A stretch of 33,109 nt of DNA from an uncultured Thalassovita sp. (GTDB lineage: Bacteria; Bacteroidota; Bacteroidia; Cytophagales; Flammeovirgaceae), in assembly GCA_937129345.1 (NCBI GenBank), contig CAKZMZ010000142.1, forward strand, positions 1-33,109, read 5' to 3'. Position numbers and translations under genes: made by a program. Below are positions 1-8,478 of this stretch, piece after piece. How positions within the stretch are numbered: the stretch's first letter is position 1; the number at the start of each line of letters is the position of its first letter. The notes under the pieces are model-generated. The model had not been told where the DNA came from and ran no database searches. It was given only the letters and a program-made list of their open reading frames with translations.

Positions 1-914
1 AGAGTTCAGAAACCGTGGGTACTTCATCTACCCTAATGCAGAATAAATTCGAAAAGATGCAAGAAAATACCACGGGGGTAATTGCTGCGATCAGGCAAAT
101 CTCAGAAGGTATGCAAGAGCAGGTGGCCCGCACAGACGAGTCTTCCCGATTGGTAGAGGGTATTTTGAAATCTTCTGAGACGATGGGAGAGAAGTCAGAA
201 ATCATTAATAAATCTGCTGAGGTGGGTATGACCAATAGCCAAAACGGTATGGAGATCATCAAGACCTTGGTTAAGAACATGACGGAGATTTCGCACTCTG
301 CCAAGTCTACATCCGGTACTATTGAGGTACTGACCAGTCGTTCAGAAGAAATCTCAAGGACCTTGAACGTAATTACCGACATTGCTGCCCAAACCAATTT
401 GTTGGCATTGAATGCCGCTATTGAGGCCGCTAGAGCAGGCGATGCAGGTAGAGGTTTTGCAGTAGTTGCTGAAGAAATCAGAAAGCTGGCCGAAGACTCA
501 AGAAAATCTGCTGTAGACATTGACCGAGTAGTAAAAGATGTACAAAAAGACGTTACCTCGGCAAGTAAGGCGATAGGGCAAATGGAGAGCAACGTGAACG
601 ATGGCAATCAGGCCACCATTAACGCCGAAGAGGTCTTTGATAATATCTTACAGTCTAGTCAAGAGACGCTCGGCCTTTCTAAGGAAGTATTGTCCGCAGC
701 CAATGAGCAGAAAAACTCAATAGGCTCTATTGCCAAGAACATTGAGCGCATTGTGGCAGTATCTGAAGAAACAGCACAAGGTACTGAAGAAGTATCTGCA
801 GCGGCAGAAGACTTGAACAAAGCCATGAAAGAAGTAGGAGGTGCCGCAGGATCAGTATCTGATGTATCTGAGAAACTGAAAGAAGGCATATCAAGATTTA
901 AACTCGACGAGTAG
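1..914 (+). CDS. Methyl-accepting chemotaxis protein, C-terminal signalling domain (5' truncated by window edge)
   Basis: Frame is open to the left edge. Contains the MCP hairpin tip [39 protein letters not shown]. Ends ISRFKLDE with no CheR-tether pentapeptide. Confidence 0.95.
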   Translation, partial: SSETVGTSSTLMQNKFEKMQENTTGVIAAIRQISEGMQEQVARTDESSRLVEGILKSSETMGEKSEIINKSAEVGMTNSQNGMEIIKTLVKNMTEISHSAKSTSGTIEVLTSRSEEISRTLNVITDIAAQTNLLALNAAIEAARAGDAGRGFAVVAEEIRKLAEDSRKSAVDIDRVVKDVQKDVTSASKAIGQMESNVNDGNQATINAEEVFDNILQSSQETLGLSKEVLSAANEQKNSIGSIAKNIERIVAVSEETAQGTEEVSAAAEDLNKAMKEVGGAAGSVSDVSEKLKEGISRFKLDE

Positions 915-950
915 TCCTTGATGAGTAGTCCCTGACGGGTAATCCCCGAC
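906..950. repeat. Imperfect 14-bp tandem repeat, about 3.2 copies, overlapping the MCP stop codon
   Basis: GACGAGTAGTCCTT (906-919), GATGAGTAGTCCCT (920-933), GACGGGTAATCCCC (934-947), then GAC TAGTAG. Confidence 0.8.
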
Positions 951-965
951 TAGTAGAAATACAAG

Positions 966-997
966 TTGATTTGTGGATTTGAGTATTTGTTGATTTA
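966..997. repeat. Imperfect 8-bp tandem repeat, 4 copies
   Basis: TTGATTTG / TGGATTTG / AGTATTTG / TTGATTTA, contiguous. Confidence 0.7.
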
Positions 998-1052
998 ATG
1001 ATAAATAAATACACAGATTAACGAATACACAAAATTTGAAAAGTGCCATTCT

Positions 1053-1598
1053 ATGGATGAATTAAATATAGTCAACAAAGAAGAGCTGTTTCTTAAAAAA
1101 GACGAATCTGCAGAAGCAGAGGAGCATGTAGACCGATCGCAAATAGTGGTGTTTAAGCTCGGCGGTGAAGAGTATGCCATGATGATAGACGAGATCAAAG
1201 AGGTGGTCGTCACGCCCAATATTGCCAAGGTGCCCCTTATGCCTTCTTACATAAAAGGAGTGGCCAATGTAAGGGGTAATATACTAGCAGTACTAGATTT
1301 AGAAGAAAAGTTTGGTATGCTCAAAGAAGGAGAAACCGAAGCGCAAAGCAAAAAGAACTACATTTTAGTAGTGGAGAGCCAAACCCATAAAATGGCCATA
1401 TTAGTACAAGAAGTTCCTAATACACTTACAATACTAGACTCACAAATAGATGCTTCACCCAATGTAGTGGTAAATGATGAGCGAGAAGGCGATTTTATAA
1501 AAGGATTGGTAAGATTGGAAAACCGCCTTATCATTCTGCTCGATATTTTCAGCATCATATCAAAAGATATTTTACAGGCTGAAAACAAAGAATCATAA
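1053..1598 (+). CDS. cheW: CheW-family chemotaxis coupling protein
   Basis: VVFKLGGEEYAMMIDEIKEVV...VPLMPSYIKGVANVRGNILAVLDLEEKFG...FIKGLVRLENRLIILLDI is a typical CheW domain. Confidence 0.93.
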   Translation: MDELNIVNKEELFLKKDESAEAEEHVDRSQIVVFKLGGEEYAMMIDEIKEVVVTPNIAKVPLMPSYIKGVANVRGNILAVLDLEEKFGMLKEGETEAQSKKNYILVVESQTHKMAILVQEVPNTLTILDSQIDASPNVVVNDEREGDFIKGLVRLENRLIILLDIFSIISKDILQAENKES

Positions 1599-1650
1599 GC
1601 ATATAAACTGCTAATAAATCAAATTAAATTCTCCAAAACAATATAAAATC

Positions 1651-2016
1651 ATGAGTAAAAAAGTAGTGATTGTAGACGACTCCTTATATATGCGTACTTT
1701 GATCAAAGATGCGCTAGAAGAAGCAGGTTTTGAAATAGTAGGGCAAGCTGCAGATGGCGAAACTGCTGTAGATATGATATTGGAGTCTAATCCTGATATT
1801 ATCACCTTAGATAATATTTTACCGGATATGCTCGGGCTCGATATTATAAAAGCGTTAAAAGCTGAGGGCAATAATTCTAAAATAGTAATGGTAAGTGCAG
1901 TAGGACAGCAATCTGTTATTAACGCAGGTATAGAGTTGGGCGCTAGCGACTATATAGTAAAACCATTTACCCCTGAAAAATTAAGAGATGTAGTTGAGAA
2001 AGCCGTAGCAGCTTAA
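1651..2016 (+). CDS. cheY: CheY-like single-domain response regulator
   Basis: VVIVDDSLYMRTLIKDALEEAGFEIVGQAADG...IITLDNILPDMLG...VSAVGQ...GASDYIVKPFTPEKL: DD pair, phospho-Asp and KPF present. Confidence 0.93.
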   Translation: MSKKVVIVDDSLYMRTLIKDALEEAGFEIVGQAADGETAVDMILESNPDIITLDNILPDMLGLDIIKALKAEGNNSKIVMVSAVGQQSVINAGIELGASDYIVKPFTPEKLRDVVEKAVAA

Positions 2017-2077
2017 TTTTTAATAAAATCAAGTCCGATAAAGACTGAACCGCAGCAGGGCACTTCCATTTTTTAGC

Positions 2078-3931
2078 ATGAAATCGAGAGACGAAGAGTT
2101 AAAGCAAATTTTTTATGCAGAGGCGTTGGATCAGTTCGAAGAGCTGAACCGCTTGTTTATTGTCTTGGAGAAAAACCACGGCGATAAGCAAGCGGTAAAC
2201 GCTATTTTTCGCATAACCCACACTTTAAAAGCCAATGCTGGCGGCATGGGCTTCGAGGGTATTGCTACGCTCTCGCACTTGCTCGAGGATATTTTTAGCG
2301 AATTAAAAAACGGAAAGCTAGCGCTGAACCAAGAGATTTTTAACGATCTATTCCGTGCGAACGACAAACTCGGCGGACTAATAGAAGCGGTCACCTCTGG
2401 CGAGGAAGTGCGCTATCGCGGTTTGGTAACCAAGCTAAAAGTAATTTTGAGCGAAGCTCATGGAGAGGAACGGGTACAAAAAGCATCAAGAGATTATGTG
2501 GCTGAAAGAGAACAGGCAGCGGGCAGCGCAGAACATAATCAAGAGCAAAACGAGATAAGTCAAAAAAACCGAGAGCAAGCCGCCGCCGAAGAAAAAAGAC
2601 AGCAACTGCAACAAGAACTTGCCGCATTGCAGGCACACGAAGCTCAAAGTATGCAGGATGAAGAAGCGGCTCCTGTAGAAACCAACGAACCTAAGATTGC
2701 CTTTTCGGACCTGATCCAAGTACCTGTTCAAAAGCTTGATAACCTGCTCAATTTGGTAGGAGAATTGGCCATTGAAAAAGACCGTATTGCAGCCAACCAC
2801 AAAGGGCGAGGCAGTGAATACGCCCGCTTGTACAGGGTTACTTCTGACTTGCAGTATTCGGTTATGGGCGTAAGGCTGGTGCAGGTAAATGTGCTTTTCC
2901 AAAAATTCCATCGTATTGTAAGAGATGTAGCAGCCTTAGAAAATAAAAAAGTAAACCTGGTTTTAGAAGGTACCGAAATAGAAATTGACCGCAATATCTT
3001 GCAGATCATTAGCGATTCTCTTATCCACTTAGTTAGAAATGCCATAAGCCACGGCATAGAAACCACTGAAGAAAGGAGCAGAAGTGGTAAGCCTGCCGAA
3101 GGTACGCTCACCCTTTCCGCAAGCAATGAGAAAGACTTTGTGGTGATCAACGTAATTGACGACGGCAAAGGAATAGACGCCGAGGCCATACGTAAAAAAG
3201 TAATCACAAAAGGTTTGCTATCAGAGCGCAATGCACAGCAGGCATCTGATCAAGACATTGTAAAGTTTATTTTCGAGCCTGGTTTTTCTAGTGCAGAAAA
3301 AGTAACGCAAATTTCGGGCAGGGGCGTGGGCATGGATGTAGTGAAAAAGGCGCTCGATTCTATCGGTGGTAAAATTGATCTTTCAACCACTAAAGGGAAA
3401 GGCACTACTTTTAAGCTTTTACTGCCCTCTTCTATGGCGGTAAAAAATGCACTATTGTTTGAGTTGAACGAAGCAGAATTTGCCATTCCTCTTTCTTTTA
3501 CAGAAGCAGTGGTTTCGCTCAATAAAAAAGAAGTACACAAAGTATCAAGCGGTTTGGTTTCTAGCTATTTAGAGCAAAATATGTCGGTAATCTTTCTTAA
3601 AGACATTTTTTCATTAGACGATGTCGACGATTTGAGAGGCCCACAAGTACTGCACCGCAGTTTCGATAAAGTTTCGGAAAATGAGAAACTAAATATCATT
3701 ATTGTAAAGTTTAACGAGCGCTTGGTAGGATTGGTCGTAGACAAGCTTTTACAGCAGAAAGAAATCATAGAAAAGACCTTGAGCCCGCCGGTAGATAATG
3801 CCTACTTTATTAGTGGGGCTACAATTTTAGGCAATGGAAATGTATGCTTGGTGTTAGACATACCCGGCATTCTTAACCATTTGTTTAATCCGGTTAAGTA
3901 CGGAAGTTACGATTATGCCCCTATTCAATAA
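2078..3931 (+). CDS. cheA: Chemotaxis histidine kinase CheA (no recognisable P2 domain)
   Basis: Hpt motif RITHTLKANAGGMGF; dimerisation helix VQKLDNLLNLVGELAIEKDRI; N-box HLVRNAISHGIE; DDGKGID; GRGVGMDVVKKAL; C-terminal CheW-like P5. Confidence 0.95.
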   Translation: MKSRDEELKQIFYAEALDQFEELNRLFIVLEKNHGDKQAVNAIFRITHTLKANAGGMGFEGIATLSHLLEDIFSELKNGKLALNQEIFNDLFRANDKLGGLIEAVTSGEEVRYRGLVTKLKVILSEAHGEERVQKASRDYVAEREQAAGSAEHNQEQNEISQKNREQAAAEEKRQQLQQELAALQAHEAQSMQDEEAAPVETNEPKIAFSDLIQVPVQKLDNLLNLVGELAIEKDRIAANHKGRGSEYARLYRVTSDLQYSVMGVRLVQVNVLFQKFHRIVRDVAALENKKVNLVLEGTEIEIDRNILQIISDSLIHLVRNAISHGIETTEERSRSGKPAEGTLTLSASNEKDFVVINVIDDGKGIDAEAIRKKVITKGLLSERNAQQASDQDIVKFIFEPGFSSAEKVTQISGRGVGMDVVKKALDSIGGKIDLSTTKGKGTTFKLLLPSSMAVKNALLFELNEAEFAIPLSFTEAVVSLNKKEVHKVSSGLVSSYLEQNMSVIFLKDIFSLDDVDDLRGPQVLHRSFDKVSENEKLNIIIVKFNERLVGLVVDKLLQQKEIIEKTLSPPVDNAYFISGATILGNGNVCLVLDIPGILNHLFNPVKYGSYDYAPIQ

Positions 3932-4054
3932 AAGGGCTTTGTAAAGGCAGGCAGGCATTTTAAAAGGGAGATTGTATTTTAGGAAAACAAAAAGATTACC
4001 ACTACCTGTAAAAAAATTATGTCTTTTTCAGGTAAATAAGAAGAGAGAAGTATC

Positions 4055-4741
4055 ATGGTAACCAAAAAGAAATTTTCAGAAAAAGAGCTCAACTTAATAA
4101 GTGATGTAACGCACATTGCACTTGGCAATGCGGGCGGGGCTATGGCAAAAATGGTGCGCGATGAGTTCTTGATCAAAGGCGTTGAGATAAAAGCTGAAAA
4201 CCCTGAGAGCCATTTTAGGCTTAAAGATCAAAACGAGAAATACCATGTGCTTTTTACAGAGGTGGTCGGCGATTTATCGGCAGCTACTTATTTGCTCATT
4301 TCTCCTGAGGTAGAAAATATATTGTGCGATATACTTTTACCGGGCAGCATGTTGGGTCGTGAGGAGATGCGAGAGGCCACTTTGCTAGAAATGGACAATA
4401 TTGTAATAGCTGGAATGGTAACTAAGTTTTCAGAAATATTAGGGCAAAATATACATGGCGATGTGCCTGCCTTACAGCTACAAGCCAAATCTGAAGTAGA
4501 GTCCGAAATAAGCCATAAGCTGGCCGAGATGGATGTCTGTGTATCTTTTAGAGGTCGCATCACTACTTTTTATAAAGGCATTTCCATTGAGTTTATCTGC
4601 TTTTTTGATGACTCCATCATCAATGCCATCAAAAACTTCGATTTTGATAAGCGCAAGCAATTAAAGGTAAGCCCTAAGACCAATGAGGAGGTTCAAGAAG
4701 GCAAAGGAGTGGCTAGCTTCTTTAAAAAGATTTTCAGCTAA
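4055..4741 (+). CDS. CheC/CheX-like CheY-P phosphatase
   Basis: E112-x2-N115-x22-P138 (LEMDN...HGDVP) matches the CheC active-site spacing. The N-terminal half carries a degenerate copy (SDVTHIALGNAGGAM). Confidence 0.8.
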   Translation: MVTKKKFSEKELNLISDVTHIALGNAGGAMAKMVRDEFLIKGVEIKAENPESHFRLKDQNEKYHVLFTEVVGDLSAATYLLISPEVENILCDILLPGSMLGREEMREATLLEMDNIVIAGMVTKFSEILGQNIHGDVPALQLQAKSEVESEISHKLAEMDVCVSFRGRITTFYKGISIEFICFFDDSIINAIKNFDFDKRKQLKVSPKTNEEVQEGKGVASFFKKIFS

Positions 4742-4771
4742 AACCTTTTCAATTTCTTAAACTGAAATCCA

Positions 4772-4802
4772 TTGAGCGGACTTTGGAAATTTGATATCTT
4801 TG
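4772..4802 (+). promoter_or_regulatory. Putative Bacteroidota promoter: TTG-N20-TATCTTTG
   Basis: TTG at 4772-4774 and TATCTTTG (TAnnTTTG) at 4795-4802, 15 bp before the ATG at 4818. Confidence 0.55.
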
Positions 4803-4817
4803 AGGAAAAAGATATCC

Positions 4818-5756
4818 ATGTATTTTCCAAAAAATATTTTAAAAGGCTCTTTACTGCCGTTTATCACTGTTACTTTACTGTTTTTTGCATGTAGCAAGCA
4901 AGAAACTGCACAGAACTCATCTTACATTTTTGACTTACAGGGTCACCGAGGTAGTAGGGGTTTAATGCCTGAGAACAGTTTGGCCGCTTTTGAAAAAGCC
5001 CTAGAGTTGGGCGTAACTACCCTAGAGCTTGATTTGGCTGTTTCTGCAGATAGCCAATTAGTGGTTTCACATGAGCCTTGGTTTTCCGCTGCCATTTGTA
5101 CAGATTCTCTAGGAAATGCCATAAGCGAAGAAGAGGAAAAAAACCATAACATACATGCGCATACTTACCAACAAATTAATCGGTACGATTGCGGGAGCAA
5201 AGGCAATGCTCGTTTCCCCGAGCAACAAAAACTGGCGCAGCAAAAGCCACTTTTAAAAGAAGTGATTGCCTTGGCAGAAAAATACGCTGCTGCTAACAAC
5301 ACCGCATTGCCCAATTTTAATATAGAGATAAAGAGTAGCCCCGAAGGAGATGGGGTGTACCATCCATCCCCCAAAGTATTTTCTGATTTGTTACATAATT
5401 TTTTGCAAGAAAACCTGCCTAAGGAAAAAGTGAATGTGCAGAGTTTTGATGTACGTGTATTGCAATATTGGAATGAGCAGTACCCCGATTTTACCTTGGC
5501 TTACCTCGTTTGGGAGGAAAACACTGTGGAGGGCCATTTAGAAATCTTGGGTTTTACACCTGATATTTACAGCCCTGCTTATCAATTATTAGATAAAGAG
5601 AAGGTAGAAAAGCTTCAGCAAATGGGTATGCAGGTAATTCCTTGGACAGTAAATGAAGCCAAAGAAATGGAAAAATTGCTAGCCTGGGGTGTAGACGGCA
5701 TCATTACCGATTATCCTGATAGAGCCTTGGCTTTTTTGGAAAGCGACCAAGAATAA
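4818..5756 (+). CDS. Glycerophosphodiester phosphodiesterase family lipoprotein
   Basis: Lipobox-like LFFACSKQ; GDPD motifs GHRGSRGLMPENSLAAFEKALELGVTTLELDLAVSADSQLVVSHEPW and VIPWTVNEAKEMEKLLAWGVDGIITDYPD. Start moved from 4791 to the ATG at 4818. Confidence 0.92.
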   Translation: MYFPKNILKGSLLPFITVTLLFFACSKQETAQNSSYIFDLQGHRGSRGLMPENSLAAFEKALELGVTTLELDLAVSADSQLVVSHEPWFSAAICTDSLGNAISEEEEKNHNIHAHTYQQINRYDCGSKGNARFPEQQKLAQQKPLLKEVIALAEKYAAANNTALPNFNIEIKSSPEGDGVYHPSPKVFSDLLHNFLQENLPKEKVNVQSFDVRVLQYWNEQYPDFTLAYLVWEENTVEGHLEILGFTPDIYSPAYQLLDKEKVEKLQQMGMQVIPWTVNEAKEMEKLLAWGVDGIITDYPDRALAFLESDQE

Positions 5757-5774
5757 GAAGAATAATGCGGTTAA

Positions 5775-5912
5775 GACAAGCTTGTCACATAGCCTGCGCT
5801 GTTCGAGACTTCCGAACCTCGAACCACCTATCTTAGGATTTGTGGTTCAAATAAAAAAGGAGGCTAATTACAAAACATGGGACAATATGTTCGGGTTTGC
5901 AATGCCCGAACA
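5775..5912. repeat. Cluster of dyad symmetries / hairpins after the GDPD gene
   Basis: GACAAGCTTGTC palindrome 5775-5786; GTTCGAG 5801-5807 / CTCGAAC 5818-5824; GAACCAC 5821-5827 / GTGGTTC 5842-5848; TGTTCGGG 5888-5895 / CCCGAACA 5905-5912. Confidence 0.7.
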
Positions 5913-6115
5913 GCTAGGTGTTTGATCTATTACCTAACTACTATATATTTCTACAAAATCCCAAAGAGATGATATAATTATTAGCCGATTAAAGGCGACA
6001 AAACGTAAAAATACCGGTAGGGATGACAATATAAAATCATTTTTGTGTAGTAGTAAAATCTATTACCTGTAAAATACCGCACAAGCAACTTATTTAAAGT
6101 GTAAAAAGGTATCAG

Positions 6116-6140
6116 GCCCATGCTCCATAAGAGCATGGGC
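6116..6140 (-). terminator. Hairpin terminator downstream of gldC
   Basis: Perfect 10-bp stem GCCCATGCTC-CATAA-GAGCATGGGC directly after the minus-strand stop. Confidence 0.75.
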
Positions 6141-6147
6141 AGTATTT

Positions 6148-6495
6148 CTATTTATCTCCTTGTTGATTTTGCTCCTCTTGTACATGCTTTACCAAAGTAT
6201 CGCATAGTTTTTCCATTTCGTTGGCCATAAACTCGTCATTGGTAGCGGTGCGCAGGCTATTGGCTAGGCCGCCAATGGTATCGATGTAAAAGCGCTTCAT
6301 TTCATCAACAGGCATATCTTTTCCCCAAAGATCAATGCGCAGGGTCTCTTTTTTGTTGTGGTCCCAAATAGAAAGTGTAATGGCTTTAGACTCTTCTAAG
6401 CCTTTTGATGTACCATCAGAGGCTTCCCAAAAAATCTTGTCGGGGTAATTCTTATCGTCTAATTCAATTTTGAACCTTATCTCTGAGCTTTTCAT
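6148..6495 (-). CDS. gldC: Gliding motility protein GldC
   Basis: 115 aa; LDDKNYPDKIFWEASDG...EESKAITLSIWDHNKKETLRIDLWGKDMPVDEMKRFYIDTIGGLA resembles the GldC family as recalled. Confidence 0.88.
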   Translation of the reverse strand: MKSSEIRFKIELDDKNYPDKIFWEASDGTSKGLEESKAITLSIWDHNKKETLRIDLWGKDMPVDEMKRFYIDTIGGLANSLRTATNDEFMANEMEKLCDTLVKHVQEEQNQQGDK

Positions 6496-6546
6496 GATTT
6501 TGTCTCAATTGTATGGCAATACCAAGTTTAAAAATTTATTTTAACG

Positions 6547-6554
6547 CAAAGCTA
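6547..6554 (-). promoter_or_regulatory. Putative -7 element TAGCTTTG for gldC
   Basis: Plus strand CAAAGCTA = TAGCTTTG on minus, about 50 bp upstream of the gldC ATG; no convincing -33. Confidence 0.4.
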
Positions 6555-6710
6555 AGGAATGCCTACGGTCTTAAGCTATAAATATTAGAAAAAACAACAG
6601 GGTTCATGACTGATCAATGTAAAATGAATGTAGGCTAGGCAAATGATACACTTGTGAGAGAATGGATCGAAAGGAAACATTAAAAATTTTATTAATAAAT
6701 ATATTAAACC

Positions 6711-7004
6711 ATGCTTATAAGAATAGTAAGAATGACTTTTAAGGAGGAAGATGTACAGGATTTTTTAACTATGTTCAATGAGACCAAAAGTAAGATCCGT
6801 AATTTTAAAGGTTGCCAGCATTTAACCTTACTAAGAGATGCGAAGCAGCCCAATATATTTATGACCTACAGCATTTGGAAAAATGAAGAAGCTTTGGAGG
6901 ATTATAGAAATTCTGAACTGTTCAAAACGACATGGAAACGTACCAAGCAGTGGTTTGCCGCAAAACCTGTGGCTTATTCTGCTTATGAAGAAATGAAAGT
7001 TTAA
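6711..7004 (+). CDS. Antibiotic biosynthesis monooxygenase (ABM)-domain protein
   Basis: 97 aa dimeric alpha/beta barrel pattern: MLIRIVRMTFKEEDVQDFLTMFNETKSKIRNFKGCQHLTLLRD...FMTYSIWKNEEALEDYRNS. Confidence 0.75.
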   Translation: MLIRIVRMTFKEEDVQDFLTMFNETKSKIRNFKGCQHLTLLRDAKQPNIFMTYSIWKNEEALEDYRNSELFKTTWKRTKQWFAAKPVAYSAYEEMKV

Positions 7005-7019
7005 AAATAGGTATACAAA

Positions 7020-7048
7020 AAAGCCTGACTCCAATAAAGCCAGGCTTT
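7020..7048 (+). terminator. Hairpin terminator
   Basis: AAAGCCTG (7020-7027) / CAGGCTTT (7041-7048) after the ABM-domain gene. Confidence 0.7.
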
Positions 7049-7464
7049 CTGTTCCTAGTGTCAAATTAATTTTTATAAACAATGCCTATTAGACATCATT
7101 TATTCAAAAATATAATTTTTAACTTTAATAAAAAACATTTCGCCTGCATAATGTTAAAATATTGTTAATTTATTGTCAGATTCTAATATTTCGCATCTCT
7201 TTTTTACAGAATCAATGAAAAGTATCCCCTTTTTTACGGTAAATCAAACATCATTTGTACAGCCAAATGGCAAATTGTGCACTTTATAAAAATCTATTTG
7301 GTAGCAAAAATAGGCACAAGCCGCTGGTAGCATTGGTCAGGTAAAACTGTTTCCCAAATAAGTTTATGACTCTTTTTTAATTTAATATTTTTTTCATCGA
7401 GGCTAAGTTTAAAACCGTCAGCCTGACTTTCTCTATTTGCCGAAAAATAAGAGAAAAATGGGTG

Positions 7465-7497
7465 TTTGCATAAGGTTGGGTATTAATGTTAGCTTTG
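7465..7497 (+). promoter_or_regulatory. Putative promoter TTTG-N21-TAGCTTTG
   Basis: TTTG 7465-7468, TAGCTTTG 7490-7497, SDR ATG at 7520. Confidence 0.6.
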
Positions 7498-7519
7498 CAC
7501 TTTTAACAAACAGATAGAA

Positions 7520-8332
7520 ATGAAGCAAAAAGTAGTGGTCATTACAGGAGGTTCTTCAGGAATTGGAAAAGCCCTTGCCGTGCACTTTGGGGAAAGAGGG
7601 GCTAAGATTGTAATTACAGGCAGAAACAAAGAGGCACTCGACAAAGCAGTATTAGATTTGAAAAGGAAAAATATACAGGTATTGCCCTTTGTTGCCGATG
7701 TTAGCAAAGAAGAGGACAATAAAAGCATGGCCGAAGAGGCCATCGCTCATTTTGGCAAAATCGATATTTTGATCAACAATGCAGGAATAAGCATGCGTGC
7801 ACTGTTTGAGGAGGTTGATTTAGATGTAGTAAAAAAAGTGATGGATATTAATTTTTACGGTGCTTTGTATGCGACCAAATACTGTTTGCCAGAAATCATA
7901 AAGAACAAAGGTACCGTAGTGGGCATTTCTTCTATCGCCGGGTATCGAGGCCTACCGGCACGCACGGGCTATTCGGCTTCAAAATTTGCGCTTCAAGGCT
8001 TTTTGGAGGTGCTAAGGACTGAAATGCTGTATAAAGGCGTAAATGTACTCACGGCATGCCCTGGGTTTACTACATCAAACATAAGGCGTACTGCTTTGGC
8101 GGCTGATGGCAGTAGGCAAGGCGAGTCGCCCAGAAATGAGGCGGACATGATGAGTGCCGAAGAATGTGCAGAATATATCTATAATGCAGTAAAGCGCCGT
8201 AAAAAGATTTTAGTGCTTACCAATCTTGGTAAATTCACGGTTTTTATGAATAAATTTTTCCCCTTATTAATGGATAAACTCACCTATAAAGTAATGGCTA
8301 AAGAGGAAAACGCACCACTTACGGGACAATAA
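7520..8332 (+). CDS. SDR family oxidoreductase
   Basis: TGGSSGIGKA nucleotide motif, NNAG, catalytic YSASKFAL. Confidence 0.93.
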   Translation: MKQKVVVITGGSSGIGKALAVHFGERGAKIVITGRNKEALDKAVLDLKRKNIQVLPFVADVSKEEDNKSMAEEAIAHFGKIDILINNAGISMRALFEEVDLDVVKKVMDINFYGALYATKYCLPEIIKNKGTVVGISSIAGYRGLPARTGYSASKFALQGFLEVLRTEMLYKGVNVLTACPGFTTSNIRRTALAADGSRQGESPRNEADMMSAEECAEYIYNAVKRRKKILVLTNLGKFTVFMNKFFPLLMDKLTYKVMAKEENAPLTGQ

Positions 8333-8376
8333 TTCGCACATTGAAGACATAATGTCATGCTAATTATTGAATATAA

Positions 8377-8402
8377 TGACAAAAAGGCGTGTTTTTGTGT
8401 CA
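8377..8402. promoter_or_regulatory. TGACAAAAA-N6-TTTTTGTGTCA imperfect dyad upstream of hsp20
   Basis: TGAC at 8377-8380 and GTCA at 8399-8402 with A/T-tract arms. A second dyad, GACAT-A-ATGTC, lies at 8346-8356. Confidence 0.45.
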
Positions 8403-8427
8403 AAATATCTTTTTTTTACTGGTGGCA

Positions 8428-8478
8428 TTTAAGTTGTTCATTTCTAAATGAAATCAAAAACTTGATGTTAAACTTAAA
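8428..8478 (+). promoter_or_regulatory. Predicted AT-rich three-way-junction leader structure upstream of hsp20
   Basis: P1 TTTAAGTT 8428-8435 / AACTTAAA 8471-8478; P2 TTCATTT 8437-8443 / AAATGAA 8446-8452; P3 ATCAA 8453-8457 / TTGAT 8462-8466. The ATG is 12 nt further on at 8491. Confidence 0.45.

Noticed and set aside
2391-3231. Long antisense ORFs opposite cheA (81, 141 and 167 aa)
   Set aside because: Shadow ORFs on the reverse strand of a clear coding gene; no domain signal.
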